A DNA stretch of 64,000 bases from Agapanthus africanus (lineage: Eukaryota; Streptophyta; Magnoliopsida; Asparagales; Amaryllidaceae), in NCBI GenBank assembly GCA_030015575.1, contig JASDDO010000026.1, positions 192,287,739-192,351,738 of the forward strand, given 5' to 3'. Below the pieces are notes generated by a model. That model saw only the letters and a list, made by a program, of their open reading frames with translations. It made no database searches and was not told where the DNA came from. A program made the translations under genes and the position numbers. Numbering within the stretch: position 1 is the stretch's first letter; each line of letters opens with the position of its first letter. Positions 34,886 through 46,994 of the stretch are shown here, in pieces.

Positions 34886-35856
34886 GAGAATTTAATTCTC
34901 TCACTAAAGAAAGCCCCGTTCTCCTTTCAAACCCTACGTAAAGAAAAAGAAGAGACTAGAAGTATCTCCTTTGCCTAGTACATGTAAAATACAAGGGTTT
35001 AACCCTTCAAAAAGAACTTAGTTCTTTCTCTGGATCTGTGATCCATAAGAAAAATCTCTCATAAGTTGAGAATTTAATTCTCATCGGGAAGATTTTGTTC
35101 TTCAGAACTCAACATCTAAAGGAAAAACTAGGTCTGAGAAAAGAAATAAAAAGAAAAAAAAGAAGAAGAAAATGGAAGTCACATTCTCGGAATTTAATTC
35201 CTCCGAAAACAGGGTTTAACCATATAAAGAACTTAATTCTTATAATAAAGAATTTAAGAACTTAGTTCTCAAAAACCTCATCCAAGATCTTCAAAATAGA
35301 GATCTTGATGATCATCAATGGCCAAAACGCTATTTACAGAAGTTTAACTTTTTTCAAAAGATAAATAGAGATTAAATCTTTAAAGGGCTCAACGCCTCAC
35401 GTATTTCACACGTGAGCGCCCTAAAAAGAAAACTAAGAGCCGGCGTGCATAGCACGTGAGAGCTAAAAAGCAAAAAAGATCAATGCTTAGCACTATTGCA
35501 GCGCCACACATGAAATACATGTGAGCGTTCAAAACTCAACGCCTCACGTGAAACGCATGTAAGTGCCCAAAACTCAGCGCCTCACGTGAAACACACATGA
35601 GCGTTCAAAAAGAAAACTCAGCGCCTTATGTGCTTCATATGTGAGCACCCATGAATAAAGATCTGGCGCATCACGTGTTCCCCATGTGAACTCTGTAAAA
35701 AAAGAAAGTGCTTAGCACTCTATATTCAAAATAACTAAGTGCTTAGCACTGATAGGGCAATGGCCAATTCTGAGCACCTCACGTGATACACATGTGAACG
35801 CCGGAGCAGTAATTGGATATCATATCCTTAATCAAAAGACTAAGTGCTCAGCACTT
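34886..35856. repeat. Swarm of short perfect palindromes downstream of the T TATA box
   Basis: Examples: GAGAATTTAATTCTC 34886-34900; AAGGGTTTAACCCTT 34993-35007; AAAGAACTTAGTTCTTT 35011-35027; TGGATCTGTGATCCA 35031-35045; TGAGAATTTAATTCTCA 35067-35083; GGAATTTAATTCC 35189-35201; AGAACTTAGTTCT 35257-35269; AGATTAAATCT 35369-35379; AGTGCTTAGCACT 35707-35719 and 35738-35750; AAGTGCTCAGCACTT 35842-35856. Between 35390 and 35800 seven or so CTCACGTG...CACGTGAG-type units alternate with them. All lie in the likely transcribed part of the LTR. Confidence 0.8.
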
Positions 35857-36502
35857 CTGATGAGGGAAAAAGCCCAAGACTCAAGATAAATTGGCTAAGT
35901 CTCTGAAATTTCCTCACAACCGAGCGCATTGCTAAGTTGATCTTAGTCTCATACAAGACTAACGTATACTTAGTTAAAAATAAATTGAGCCCAAATGCTC
36001 GCATATATATTTAAGTTGATCTTAATCTCAAACCAAATTAACGGTCCTTAAATAAAATAAAATATTTTTCGAACTGATGGAACATACAACCTAAGTTCAA
36101 AACCCAAATTCATAAATATACGGATTTAGGCTAATCCGCGCCCTACGGGGGACGATATAAAATATTCTCCGTATACAATACACGGGCAACCAAAATAAAC
36201 AAAAATACGGCACAACACGAAGTGACCTATCAGAGCAGGATAAAGTTGTTATTGCAACACGGTAACGTAATTAACTGCAGGGGTTTGTGTTTGCAGTGAA
36301 GAGCGTCCCCACAATCAATAACCCCTTATAAACGAGGGGGAATCAGATAAAGTCTGCTACATCGGTCGATCTATCCAAATCTTCAATATACAGTGCTATA
36401 AATCAACTTGGTATCTTTGGAGTGGTGGGTGGATATGTTTAAATAACATCTGCCCCTAAATTCAGGTTAGACGTCTCAGTCAAGTCTTCGGCGGTAAACA
36501 GA

Positions 36503-36521
36503 TTCTGGCATGCCCAGTAGG
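36503..36521 (+). other. Primer binding site of T
   Basis: TTCTGGCATGCCCAGTAGG follows the LTR end by two bases. It resembles the TTCTGGCGCGCC-type sites used by several plant Gypsy elements. I cannot name the tRNA with certainty. Confidence 0.6.
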
Positions 36522-37201
36522 AGCTATTTCTCTTTCCACTCCACACTTTGTGTGTCGTGATCGCGAACAAAATTGTGGTTCGCTATATATTGGTTGTTCT
36601 TGGTTTCGTGGTACTAAAACTTGGTGTCTTACTTATGTGCAGAATCAATAGCAAGAAACTGCACTTCTTGCAAATGCAACTCTTACGTCATCCCATTAGG
36701 AGGGGTGGCTTACAGGCCTAACGCGACCTCCATTTTCTCAATGCCGGTGGGGCAGGTCAAACGAAGCTTCCCGAAGGTCGCTCTTTGATCGGTTGGAAAC
36801 CGAGACAGCTCCTATCAGCAAGCCGTCCAACTCTAAGGTCTCCATCTTCAACATGCTGGAGAAGAACTCAAACGGGCCCGTAAAGAAGTCCATGATACCA
36901 GAGGGAGCTGCCCAAAATGGATAGCCCTCCCTACTCGTGCTACGGGTGAATCCAGAAAAAGTGCTTCCTCTCCCAGACGACCGGTCTTCAAAAGATTGGC
37001 CAACTCTGCTCCAACCCCACCAAGGATGCCGGTCTTCAACAGGTTGATGCCAACCGAAGCTCCCAGCAACACCGAGGGCATAATGAAGGCACCTCTAATA
37101 TAGAGGTAGTTCCTGCTGCAAGGTATGCTCGACGACGCTACTGGTGCCGAGTGAGATAAGCTCGGGGCAGCTCCCCCTCTGGGCTCACCCCACCAGCTCC
37201 T
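36522..37201 (+). other. T leader, no gene seen
   Basis: This stretch before the gag remnant has no convincing coding frame. It holds a repeated GCCGGTCTTCAA / ACCGGTCTTCAA pair near 36980 and 37030. The minus-strand open frame at 36848-37081 has no recognisable content. Confidence 0.5.
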
Positions 37202-38945
37202 ATGGTGGAGGTTGATACTGTTGTTCCAACTGGGAACAGTTTTGACCCGCTTAGGAGGGTACGCAAGAACTCCCCGACGACAGTACTGAAGAAATCATCC
37301 CCGCCGGCAGAAGCCCCAGCACAGAAGCAGACGGAGCAGCCTTACCAACGGCTCTCCTCACAGATATATAGAGTCTGGCGAAAAGTCCAAGACTCCATGC
37401 TTGATGAAAGCTACTCTCACCGACCTAAGAAATCTAAGGGCCGACAAGAAAAAGACTGCTCTTCCGCCATACAACTAGGGACTTATCCTAAACAGGCGCC
37501 AGTCACAGTGGCTCCTTCAACACCAACCTCTAATAAAAGAATGAGGCCGAAGAAAACTCTATCGCCAGCGGCAAAATCCAATGGCGAAAGATATAAACGT
37601 CCCAAGTCTGGGGGCATAACCGTACTTACGGTCTACATAGCTAGTGGCAAAGAAGAAAGACGTACTTCAGCGAGTCACCGACCGCATACTCGGTTGTTGA
37701 CAAAGGCCCAGGAGCATCAGCAAAAGCTCCAAGAAATGCTGACCAAAATGCCAGCACTCACCGGACCAAAAAAAAGTCCGGACAAAGAAGCCGAACAACA
37801 CCATGAATAAGAATCTGATACTAAGTTCTTGCGATGAATACTAGAGAAAAAAAGACAAAGAAGCTGCAGAGCATGTTGTCGGCATAAAGTAGATGGCTCT
37901 TTTATTCCAAGACATGGTTGGAATGATGATCCAACTGAAACCACCGACTGAAGATCTGCCGGTGATTATTGAAGATGACAGAGGAGAAACATCAAATTCT
38001 TCCCCAGCCTTATTAACGGCAAAGGAGGAAATAATCTCTAAGGAGGCCCTGGATGACTACATTGCTCAGCAAATCAGAGCTCACCAGGCTAATGAAGCCG
38101 CCAACCAACTTGTCAAAACCGGGCAACCATATCCGGCCTGGTATGAACATATAAATTAACCACCAGGATATATTATCCCAAAATTCCACGTGTATAATGG
38201 AACGGGAATCCCCACCAGTACGTCGTACAATTCAGAGCTCTGTGCGGCAATACAAGATGCGGCAACAAACTATTGCTTTGCCAATTCGTCGGGAGCTTAT
38301 CAGAGACAGCTTTCGAATGGTACTCGAAGCTCCCAAATGACTCCGTGAAAACCTTCTCCGAAATGAAACTGTTGTTCATGCAATGATTCGCCAGCGTGAG
38401 TGAACGCACTCTGATCATGGCACTGATCAATGCCAGGGTAAAGCCGGGAGAAACGTGGGTCCAATACGCGATCCTGTGGTGGAACCTATGGTCTAAGTAC
38501 GAACAGCGCATCGAAGAGTCTCTAACTGTGGGCATGTTCATCGGGACCCTCGATCCTCAATCGACCGTGTTTTAGTTCATGACTTTCTTCAAACCCACAA
38601 CCTTCCAGACGCTGATGGACAAGTTGGTCCAAATGGATCAGATGGGTCATGGCCCCTCCTCCTCAAATAAGGACCCTCTAAATAACAATGGAAAAGGAAA
38701 GGCGGCCTTCGTTGCCAATACGGAACAACAATTGAGTGGTCCAAAACCAGCTGCTCGCCAAAACAACCCTCGTACACGCTCGTCCTTAGAAGAAAGGCTG
38801 GGACGTGCATACTTATTCCCTCACGATAAAACGAGGAGATTGTTCGAGTTGGCAATAAAAATAATCTCATCACATTGCCAGACCCACGACGATTCGCACA
38901 ACCCGACGACATCAGCAACCCAACTACTGTTCCTATCATAGGATA
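37202..38945 (+). pseudogene. Gag remnant of T
   Basis: The first open stretch (37202-37810, 202 codons) is basic and proline-rich, like the variable start of Tat gags. After a gap, 37893-38159 leads into the Retrotrans_gag core in other frames: the FEWYSKLPNDSVKTFSEMK block lies at about 38310-38370 and PGETWVQYAILWWNLWS at about 38445-38495. A stop near 38575 is followed by 38579-38941, which carries the FKPTTFQTLMDKLVQMDQM end of gag. A GHPIEDCYIFKNWV zinc-knuckle remnant follows at about 38945-38990. At least four stops or frame changes make it non-functional. Confidence 0.75.
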
Positions 38946-39465
38946 ATGGGCCACCCAATTGAAGATTGCTACATCTTCAAAAATTGGGTCAAGAACCAGT
39001 ACCAACAGGGGAAGTTCGCACTATCTAATTGCTGGAGGGTAGATCCGCCCCAAAAGCATGCTCCAAAAAAGGTAGACGCGCAGGGGGTATCATGCTCACT
39101 CGTGGAAGAAGCTCTAAATAAATGAGATCCATCACGCAAATTATTGATCCTATCACCAAACAATAGGACATCTCCTTGAGGACCGCTTCACATTTAAAGA
39201 CTGGGTAGAAGACCAATACCAGGAAGACAGGTTTATATTATCTGACACTTAGAAGATAAACCCGCCATAAAAACACAAGCCAAAGAAAACCTTTACCGTT
39301 AGGATAGGACCAGCTCGACCGCGAAAATGGAACCGGACTCATACCTGTTATATGATAATTCTCTTAAGGGAAGAAAGGCATGAGAATATGATTGGCCTTT
39401 TCAGATGCTTCACAAATTAAGAGGATGGTGATGATATATCAGAATTTCCACTGGCACCAAGAGAG
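38946..39465 (+). other. Gag-pol junction of T, protease not found
   Basis: Only about 470 bp separate the gag zinc knuckle from the pre-RT region. I see two diverged copies of a knuckle-like segment (QYQQGKF near 38990 and QYQEDRF near 39215) and no Asp-Ser/Thr-Gly protease motif. A protease-sized deletion is likely. Confidence 0.5.
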
Positions 39466-40374
39466 TTGGAGGACGGGATACACACCACGGCGGACAACTT
39501 AAGTAAAATTGACTTAGGAACGGAGAATGATCCGAGGCTGGTGTTTGTCAGTGAGCAACTATCTGAAAAACAGGTAGCCACATTAAAAGATATGCTCATG
39601 CAGTACAAAGACTGCTTCGTATGGAACTATCCAAATATACCAGGTCTTGATCCGAAAGTAGCAGCATATAAACTGGCCATACCGCCAGGCATAAAGCCAG
39701 TCAAACAAGCGCTAAGAAGAATGCGACTTGAACTTGAGATGAGTATCAATGCTGAAGTCAAGAAACTAATCGACTATGGCTCATCCAAGAGGTTCAATAT
39801 CCCGATTTGATCGCTAACATCGTCCCGGTGATGAAGAAAAATGGACGGTTCGCATCTGCATTGGACTTTCGGGTTATTAACAAAGCATGCCTGAAAGATG
39901 ACTTCCCAGTACCCGTTACCGAGCTGACGATCAATAACACATCCACCCACGAGGTCTTCTTCTTCATGAATCGATCTTCAGGATACAACCAAATAAAAAT
40001 GGATCCTGAGGACCAGAAGCATACCACCTTCCAGACTCCGTTGGGCGTATTCCGCTACAAGGTGATACCCTTCGGTTTGAAAAACGCCGGAGCTACATAC
40101 CAAAGAGCCATGACAAAGATCTTCGTCGACCTGATACATGAGATCATCGATTGCTATATCGATGACCTTGTGGTTAAGAGCAAATCTCATGAGGAGCATT
40201 TGGAACACCAAAATATTGTGTTCCAATGTCTTCGGAAATTTAATTTGATGATGAACCCTCTAAAGTGTGCGTTTGGAATCTTCTCAGGCAAATTCCTAGG
40301 ATTCATCATCCGCCACCGAGGTATCGAAATTGATCTCTCAAAGATAAAGATGATTATGGAAATGCTCTCGCCAA
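39466..40374 (+). pseudogene. T reverse transcriptase, first part, cut by D
   Basis: The pre-RT and fingers region (39466-39810) has DCFVWNYPNIPGLDP and KQALRRMRLE. A one-base frameshift near 39780 moves the reading to 39807-40374, which holds NIVPVMKKNGRF, DFRVINKACLKDDFP, SGYNQIKMDPED, PFGLKNAGATYQRAMT and CYIDDLVVKS. In motif A the catalytic Asp is replaced: FFMNRSSGYN has Asn where Asp is expected (codon 39969-39971). The YIDD motif is kept. The frame runs into the LTR of D at 40375; codons after that are spurious. The rest of the domain resumes at 50325. Confidence 0.9.
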
Positions 40375-42502
40375 TGTTGCGCCACGGCAGCGCCCCGGCC
40401 TCTTTCTCGAGGCCAAAATGCGGAATAAAAAATTTTTTTTTCTTGCTCGGAAACCGGCGCTACCGCGGACAATTACCCGGATCGTAAACCATTAACCTAT
40501 ACTAGCTAACAAGAGATAGGGTGAGAAGTATACCGAGCGATCCGTGTCCTTCGGTCTTCGTCTCCACTCCGATCTCCCGCGGAATCTCCGTCACCTCCTC
40601 GCTCGTCGGAAAGGGCACCACGTAGCCGGAATCTTTTACGGTCTCCCGCCTCTTGACCGAGGCAACTCGGGCGCGAAGTTGGCTAGCCGACGCGTCCAAG
40701 GCTTGCTATAGAATAGTGTAGTGAACTTGTCTCTTGGGGTTATGAGGTTGCCTTGATGTGGAGGAATGGAGAAGAGAAGGAGAGAAAGAAAATGAGCTAT
40801 GAAGCTAATCTTTTGCAACCATGGAAAATGAGATGAGAAATGCCACACCACAAATAATTCCCTCTCCCTCTTTTTCTTGAAGTGGCCGGCCCCCCTTACT
40901 CTCAAAATAGATTGGAGAGAGAAAAAGCAAATGCAAGAAAGAATATAAATCAACAATAATAGAAATTGGTCACTCTCATTTCTTATCTTATCATATCAAA
41001 CAACCATCACAATGAAAGCAAGTGAGAAGACCAAAAAAGGATCTCATGATGAAATAACAATCATGATGCCACAAATATGCAAAGAAACCCCTCACAAAAT
41101 GTTAATTGCAAACTTGCAATTAACACCCTCCACCAAGAAAGTCCGACCGAGAAGGAATGAAGGAAAACCGGCCGGAACGGAATGCAAACTGGCAACCCCA
41201 GAAAACCGATCCCATAATAAATTACAGGAAAACCCTTATACTGTGCATACACACCCGCATCTGTATTCCCACTGAACACAAATGTAAAGAGACAAAACTA
41301 CACTATCAAATACTAGAATCCGGCTTAAGCCAAAGCCGGCTAGTAAAAACTGTCCGATCACGATCCGTGCAATACCGCACGTATCTGATCGAACCCTGCC
41401 ATATCTCCATACGGCCTCTACAGCGTTTCGCCCAAAACTTGAGTAACTGTAACTGTGGTGGACTCTAAAGACTCGTCAATACTATGGCTGTGGATTTAAC
41501 CACTGGCACGTCAGAGGTATAAGCCAATACGTGACGGGCCACCAGCTATTGACCAAATGGGACGTCGATGAGGAAGCTCACCCCGACACCCAACTGAGCC
41601 TGTCAGTGACAATATCCGTACAGTCCGGTCCGTTCGTCTATGAGTATCGCATGGCGGGCCTAGGGGGTTGGTAAAAGTCAGACCCCCAAAAGCGGTACAA
41701 GTCGTGTCGGAGCGTAGCCCAGAACACCCTGAGATACTACTGGAATACCTACCAGTAAATCTCCTGCCTCGGCCGAGGGCTTTGTGTAATGGCTCTCCTA
41801 GACACAGCGCGACCTCACCCCCAATACCGGGAGAGACGAACCCCTGAAGATCCGCTCACTGCCTCCATGTGGCTCGGGACTGTACCCAACTAAAACCTGT
41901 TTGCACGACTCCTTTGAGCCGTGGTAGGGTAGTAATCAAAGCACAGTGGGAACTCACACGAGACAAATGACGATCCTCAGGTCGATGAACTAACCTGTAC
42001 ACATGTCACCAGGGAACTGCTATCTGACATCTGGTATAAGACCAACTAGCAGGTTCCCGGCGAGTCCTGTCCGGTGTACTCATAACCCAATGAGCACCTG
42101 TATACATCTTAGGTGAACCAACTGACACCAGTGGCTTGTGAGACCGGCCACCGTCCCTCGTCGGGGTCTCGACTGTATACACTAGTCTACTAACGGAGTA
42201 TCGATGCCCTGTCTCGAAACTCCTACGACTAGGGACCTTTTAAGGATGTGCTTATAGACCACCAGCTCCCACGTATATGATCGCCATCATACTGCTGGCA
42301 GTCAAGCAAGAATCCTAGGGGCTCTATCAACGTGTAATAGCGACATGTCAGGTCACCTAAAGCAGTACACGATGATAAAGATAAACCAGATAGCATACTA
42401 TCATCTCGAGTAAGACTGTCCTACCGGGATAGGTCCTCCCTCAATCATTGCAATCACGTGCCTGTGATCCAATAATTGACTCTGAGGGCACTATCTCCAA
42501 CA
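40375..42502 (-). repeat. 3' LTR of element D
   Basis: 2128 bp, nearly identical to 48193-50319. Open stretches such as 41157-41468 recur in the other LTR and are not genes. Confidence 0.96.
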
Positions 42503-42518
42503 ATCTCCCACTTGTACT
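42503..42518 (-). other. Polypurine tract of D
   Basis: Minus strand AGTACAAGTGGGAGAT, next to the LTR edge. Confidence 0.8.
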
Positions 42519-45050
42519 CAAGGCTAATTATTGCGATGCCGCATACTCACAGCCCGTGTGATACCGAACACCCAACTCCTCTACTAGTCAGTCTCACAAA
42601 ACCCGTTTGCGAAACTATTGCGTTCGAGGAATAGCCTCAGTGAGTGGATCCGCTGTGAAGTTTCTTTCTATGTCTCTCTATATCTCAAGTTCGCGGAGAA
42701 AGCCATCTCCCGAAATGAGCAATACCTGTCTTAGAATGTCTGGATGTCTGATGGGACCTAGCTCATAAATGAACTCTAAATCCAAACTTCTTAGACTGTA
42801 TCATCAACCGAACTTAATCAGTATCCTGCGCCATGCCTCCCTCAGTATTGCCTTGGACCACCTGTCCAAAATACTGCCCCTCGTCAGAGGGAGAACTATA
42901 ACTCTGACAACCTCCTTGTCGTCCATGTCACCTTAGAAGCCTGGAGTGATAACCGTCTCCTAAAAGAGGCAGCCGTTATCATATCCCTAGAACATTCACT
43001 TATGTTCTAAAACTGCTTCCGACTGTTCCTCCAGGATTGGATCAATATCAACTTATTGCATCTAGTGCAAGAACAACATCTGGTGTGGTACTTGACATCT
43101 CATGATTGACTCAATTGCCTAAGCAAGTGATCTGTCAATCATGCATATCCCTCTCCCCTTTAGTCTGTAAGACACCTTTAGAGAGGGTGACTCCATTACC
43201 TGCGGGTACACTACCATGCCAGGAGTCGTCCATTCTAAATACTTATAGAATGCTGTCAAGGTACCCTGATTGGGAAACCACCCAAATCTAGATCTAAAAC
43301 CATAGGTCTAGTAACCAGTATGTTTGATATAATATCCAAGTCCCATGTGGAGAAAACACTGTGTGACGACCAAAGTATAACCGATCGTAGTATAGGAATA
43401 TCACTTCCTACTACCTTCTCAACAGATCCATCCCCTATTCTGATGACGTCAAACCCATGACTGTCACATCAGAAACAGATGATCTATCTCCGCTACATCT
43501 GCTTTAGTCTATAAATAGACATAAGCCTGATGTCCACCAATGCTTCCGCTGCTCCCACTGACTACGACAACCCTCTGGTGGAGTCATATAGACGCGCACT
43601 TCTAAAGCTAGTTTAGAACGACGCTATACTCATCCTCTCACCGGGTCTCGCAGCCTGGAACAACAGAAATGGCAAGTGTGGGTAAACAAGAACTTCCCTG
43701 TCACCGTCCTTGAGGCTACCGAAGTACCTCTCGGGTGCCTGAAGTTACCCACCGTATCTGCGGAGTGGCCAATGGAATGTCAAATCAGATTGAATCTTTA
43801 GGTTCCTTATCAAATCTTCAGTAATCGTTTGCGGTTCTGGAATCACTTCCAGTTCTACCATACTCCCACTACTGTTTTCTGAAAAATCCATTTTTATTAA
43901 AACTGTGGCGAGTTTAGAACAATATTGCTATTGTTCATCCAGATGGTAGAAAATCAACCCTCGTCATAGACTGGGTCAACCCACAAACAGCCATTACAGA
44001 AACGTGCCTTGAGTTGTCCAGTATCTGGTTTTAAGCATAAGCCGGACAACTCCCCGTACCTTAACATCGTTAAGATATGAACTGTTCTATATCCAATATA
44101 GAACCAGAGGCACTGATTCAATTGAACCAGATTCAAATCATGCAGCTATCTCCAGTGCATGTCAACTAAATGGAAGGAGGCCGATCAGCGTTACCCAACT
44201 TAGGAATGCTTCCAATTATGAGTAACCTGAAAGAGAAGCAAGTTCTCATTACTATCAACTGAATACCATACACAAGTATCTACATCTTCGATCACTTTGA
44301 AGAATCCCGATACTTGCTACACCTGGTTCTCTACTCTATTCAAATACCTATAACTCCTCAAAACTTAGACCCTGTGTTTCCACGAAACACTTGTCTAAAA
44401 ACTAGAGTAGTCATAAGTAAACCGAATATAGTACGAGGACCTACCCCTCTGTCCTGATGGACACTGGACAACATACAATACTCTGTATAAGTCCGCTGAG
44501 TCTAACAACTCTTTCACTGTGCGTCGTAGGTTAAAAACTGTACTTATGGTTAAGAAGAATTACACCGCTGTTTAATGCTCCTTACCTAACCATCCACTGA
44601 TATAGGTAAATGTCATAGACATAATATCAAAAGGTATATCTCACTCTATGAAAATAGACGTACAGATATATCAATTTGAAATTGGTGCATAACCGCGGAT
44701 ATTCAAAACCAAATATTTGCCGACCGGCAAATATCCCTGGTGATCTCCTCAAATATCACCGATAACAACGAATCCCGATATAATGAGGATGATCACCCAA
44801 TTCCCAATAACTTACTCCCACTCACCATCTGTAAAACCATACAGATGTGAGAGTCAAACCTGGTAAATACATACCCTGGAGCAAGTGTCTAATCGGGAAA
44901 TCAGTTTTCTTTTAACATTACACAGCGAAACTGAAACATTGAAATGTTTCGTCGGGGTATCCTGGTATTCCTAGTAATGCCTCTTCCATTATCCAGATTC
45001 ACAACTGTAACCGTATAATTCTTTGCCATCTTTCTTAATCCCTTCATATG
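42519..45050 (-). pseudogene. Decayed pol of element D
   Basis: Fragments of Copia pol can be recognised on the minus strand without any lasting frame. A SIYRLKQ remnant of the SIYGLKQAS block of reverse transcriptase lies near 43500-43530, and a proline-arginine-rich match to the linker near 43705-43760. An integrase-end segment with YALE-type residues lies near 44140-44165. The order is the same as in B and C. Compared with C, whole blocks are missing and stops are frequent. It could not make any pol protein. Confidence 0.75.
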
Positions 45051-45059
45051 TCTTTAGTC

Positions 45060-45790
45060 ATTACCTTCTGTACACCCCTTTAGGCCAAATGGTTTTCTTC
45101 CTTCCCTACCGTTCGGCACCAGCCTATGGTTTGGAAGAAGACTATCCAAAAGGCATAAAGGGTGTACTGTCCTAATCCTAGGAACACTCGCAATTGCGAG
45201 AGAAGGTGAAGATAAAAGACACCTGAATGTACTTTATTCCTTATTTCTCCTGAACCAGAATCCATCCCCGAACTGGAACAAGTTCCTTTCGAGTTCGTAT
45301 ATAACCATACGATGGAGTATCCAATAAACTGTGGATCTTCGTAGTGATACGGAGTGTCCTGGAGAAATACAAAGGTGATTTAGGATTGGCGAAGAAATAC
45401 TTGGTTTGGTCGTGAATATCAGTCGCAATTTACTTTGCCCTCTTACTAATCCCTTGCTTTGTCTTAATCTTAATACCTTCTGTACACCGTTTAGGCTAAC
45501 TGGTTTTCTTCATTCCGTACCCGTCGGCACCAACCTATGGTTTGGAAGAAGACTATCCAATTTGCGTAATAGGTGTACTACTCCTAAACCAAGGAGTACT
45601 CGCAACCTGAGAGAAGGTGAAAAGAAAAAGACAACTGAATAATCCTATTCGTTTTCTCCAGAACCAGAAACCATCCTCGAAGTCCTTCGAGTTCGTATAT
45701 AACCATACGATGGTTTTGTCCAATGGAAGTGGACGTTCGTAGTAATACGGGGTGTCCTGGAGAAAAGGGTAAAAGTAGGAGTGGCAATGA
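45060..45790. repeat. Diverged tandem duplication, about 410 bp, inside D
   Basis: Copy 1 (about 45060-45380) and copy 2 (about 45470-45780) share CCTATGGTTTGGAAGAAGAC, GTATATAACCATACGATGG and GTGTCCTGGAGAAA in the same order. They differ at roughly 15-20% of positions by eye. It lies where gag should be. The divergence is far greater than between the D LTRs. Confidence 0.75.
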
Positions 45791-46191
45791 GGTCTGCAAC
45801 TCTGACAATCCAAAAGCCAGTGTTAAGAAGGTTCGGTCAACTTGGTCACTGAGTCATAGTCTTAGGGTCGGGTCAACGGTCGCAGCCAAAGAGAGAGAGA
45901 AAAGAAACACTCAGCGTGCACTCTAGCCTAGATCAGAATGGTTATCACTTTATCTAATCTGGAAGCCTCCCACTGTACCTCAAATTCTCCTCCAAACCTG
46001 AAAGAAGAATTAGTCGGGATCACCCGAGGAGTAAACCAACTCATCAGTGGGAATCGGGATCCAACTATCATTGCATTATAACTTGACGGAATCCACTCAA
46101 GTCACCACACTCCAGAAGGTATGCGCATGCCTGGCAAGTTTCAGTTCTTTTGAAACTCCCGATGAAAGTTTTACCCCCAGGACCCAAGTGA

Positions 46192-46394
46192 CCTTGACAC
46201 AGTCAACAAATCAAAGAGTCCTAGTCAAGTTCAACCCGTCATTATCCTGGATTGCATTAAACCCACCCGTACGAGCCCTTGACACAGTCAACAAGGCCGC
46301 ACGACTGTCCTAACCAATCCCATTTATATGCTGCAAACAAACACTACTTAGCTACCGCACACTACGCCTTGACACAGTCAACAAACGCAGCACG
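46192..46394 (-). repeat. Three-copy leader motif of D
   Basis: CCTTGACACAGTCAACAA is found unchanged at 46192-46209, 46277-46294 and 46377-46394. Sense spacing is 100 then 85 bp. Unlike A, B and C, the unit here forms a TTGAC/GTCAA stem. Confidence 0.82.
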
Positions 46395-46539
46395 AATACT
46401 AAGTAATACTTGTAAGAAATGACGGAGGGCTACGTCTAGTTTTTGGCGAAAAACTTTTAACGTAATGAACTTGATATCGTTGAAGGAACTGCATAGCCTT
46501 TTATAAAAATATAGTGACGAAAACCTTTACTAAAGAGGT

Positions 46540-46755
46540 CACTCCCGGTGAAGGGATCTCGGCTCTTTCCCCGTAGAATGAGGTGCAGGATATTCCAACT
46601 GAATACCACGATGCAAAGCAAAAGTAATCGGCTATAGTGAAGTTATTGCCCTGACGCAAACTTCTGTCCAAGGGGTCACTCCCGGTGAAGGGATCTCGGC
46701 CCTTGCCTCGTCGACTGAGGAGCAGGATATTCCAGATGAATACCACGATGCAAAA
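46540..46755 (-). repeat. Duplicated leader block of D, shared with A
   Basis: Two copies (about 46540-46615 and 46673-46755) carry GTCACTCCCGGTGAAGGGAT, then a short CCTC/GAGG-type hairpin, then CAGGATATTCCA and ACCACGATGCAAA. It is the reverse complement of the block at 4167-4412 in A. Confidence 0.72.
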
Positions 46756-46911
46756 CAAAAGTGAACGTCCTTGCAATAACAGCTTTTTTTTGAAAAAGTG
46801 TTCCAACAACATCAGAATAGGTTTGTTTAAACTTGCATTGATCCGAATCAATGCAGTCCCATCAATTGATCACACCACAAAGAACGAAAATATACTGACG
46901 TACGTATATGC

Positions 46912-46994
46912 CATCCGCATTCGCCACTGGGTCCCGTCATCACCCGTTAGGTTAGCTAACTAACGGCAGAGCGGGGACTGGACTAGCGCGGATG
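46912..46994 (-). repeat. Nested hairpin block of D leader
   Basis: CATCCGC at 46912-46918 pairs with GCGGATG at 46988-46994. Inside, CCGTTAG and CTAACGG pair perfectly around GTTAGCTAA. This is the most regular of the four copies. Confidence 0.7.

Larger units (their letters stand above)
33880..36500 (+). repeat. 5' LTR of T, right part, palindrome-rich
   Basis: It ends GGTAAACA two bases before the primer site. A TATA box lies at 34784-34793. It is AT-rich upstream and packed with short palindromes up to about 35860. The left end is not defined; the tandem array at 31693-33230 may have belonged to the same LTR before Copia insertions split it. Confidence 0.55.

Noticed and set aside
36848-37081. 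Minus-strand 77-codon gene
   Set aside because: It lies opposite the T leader, has no start context or recognised motif, and is short.
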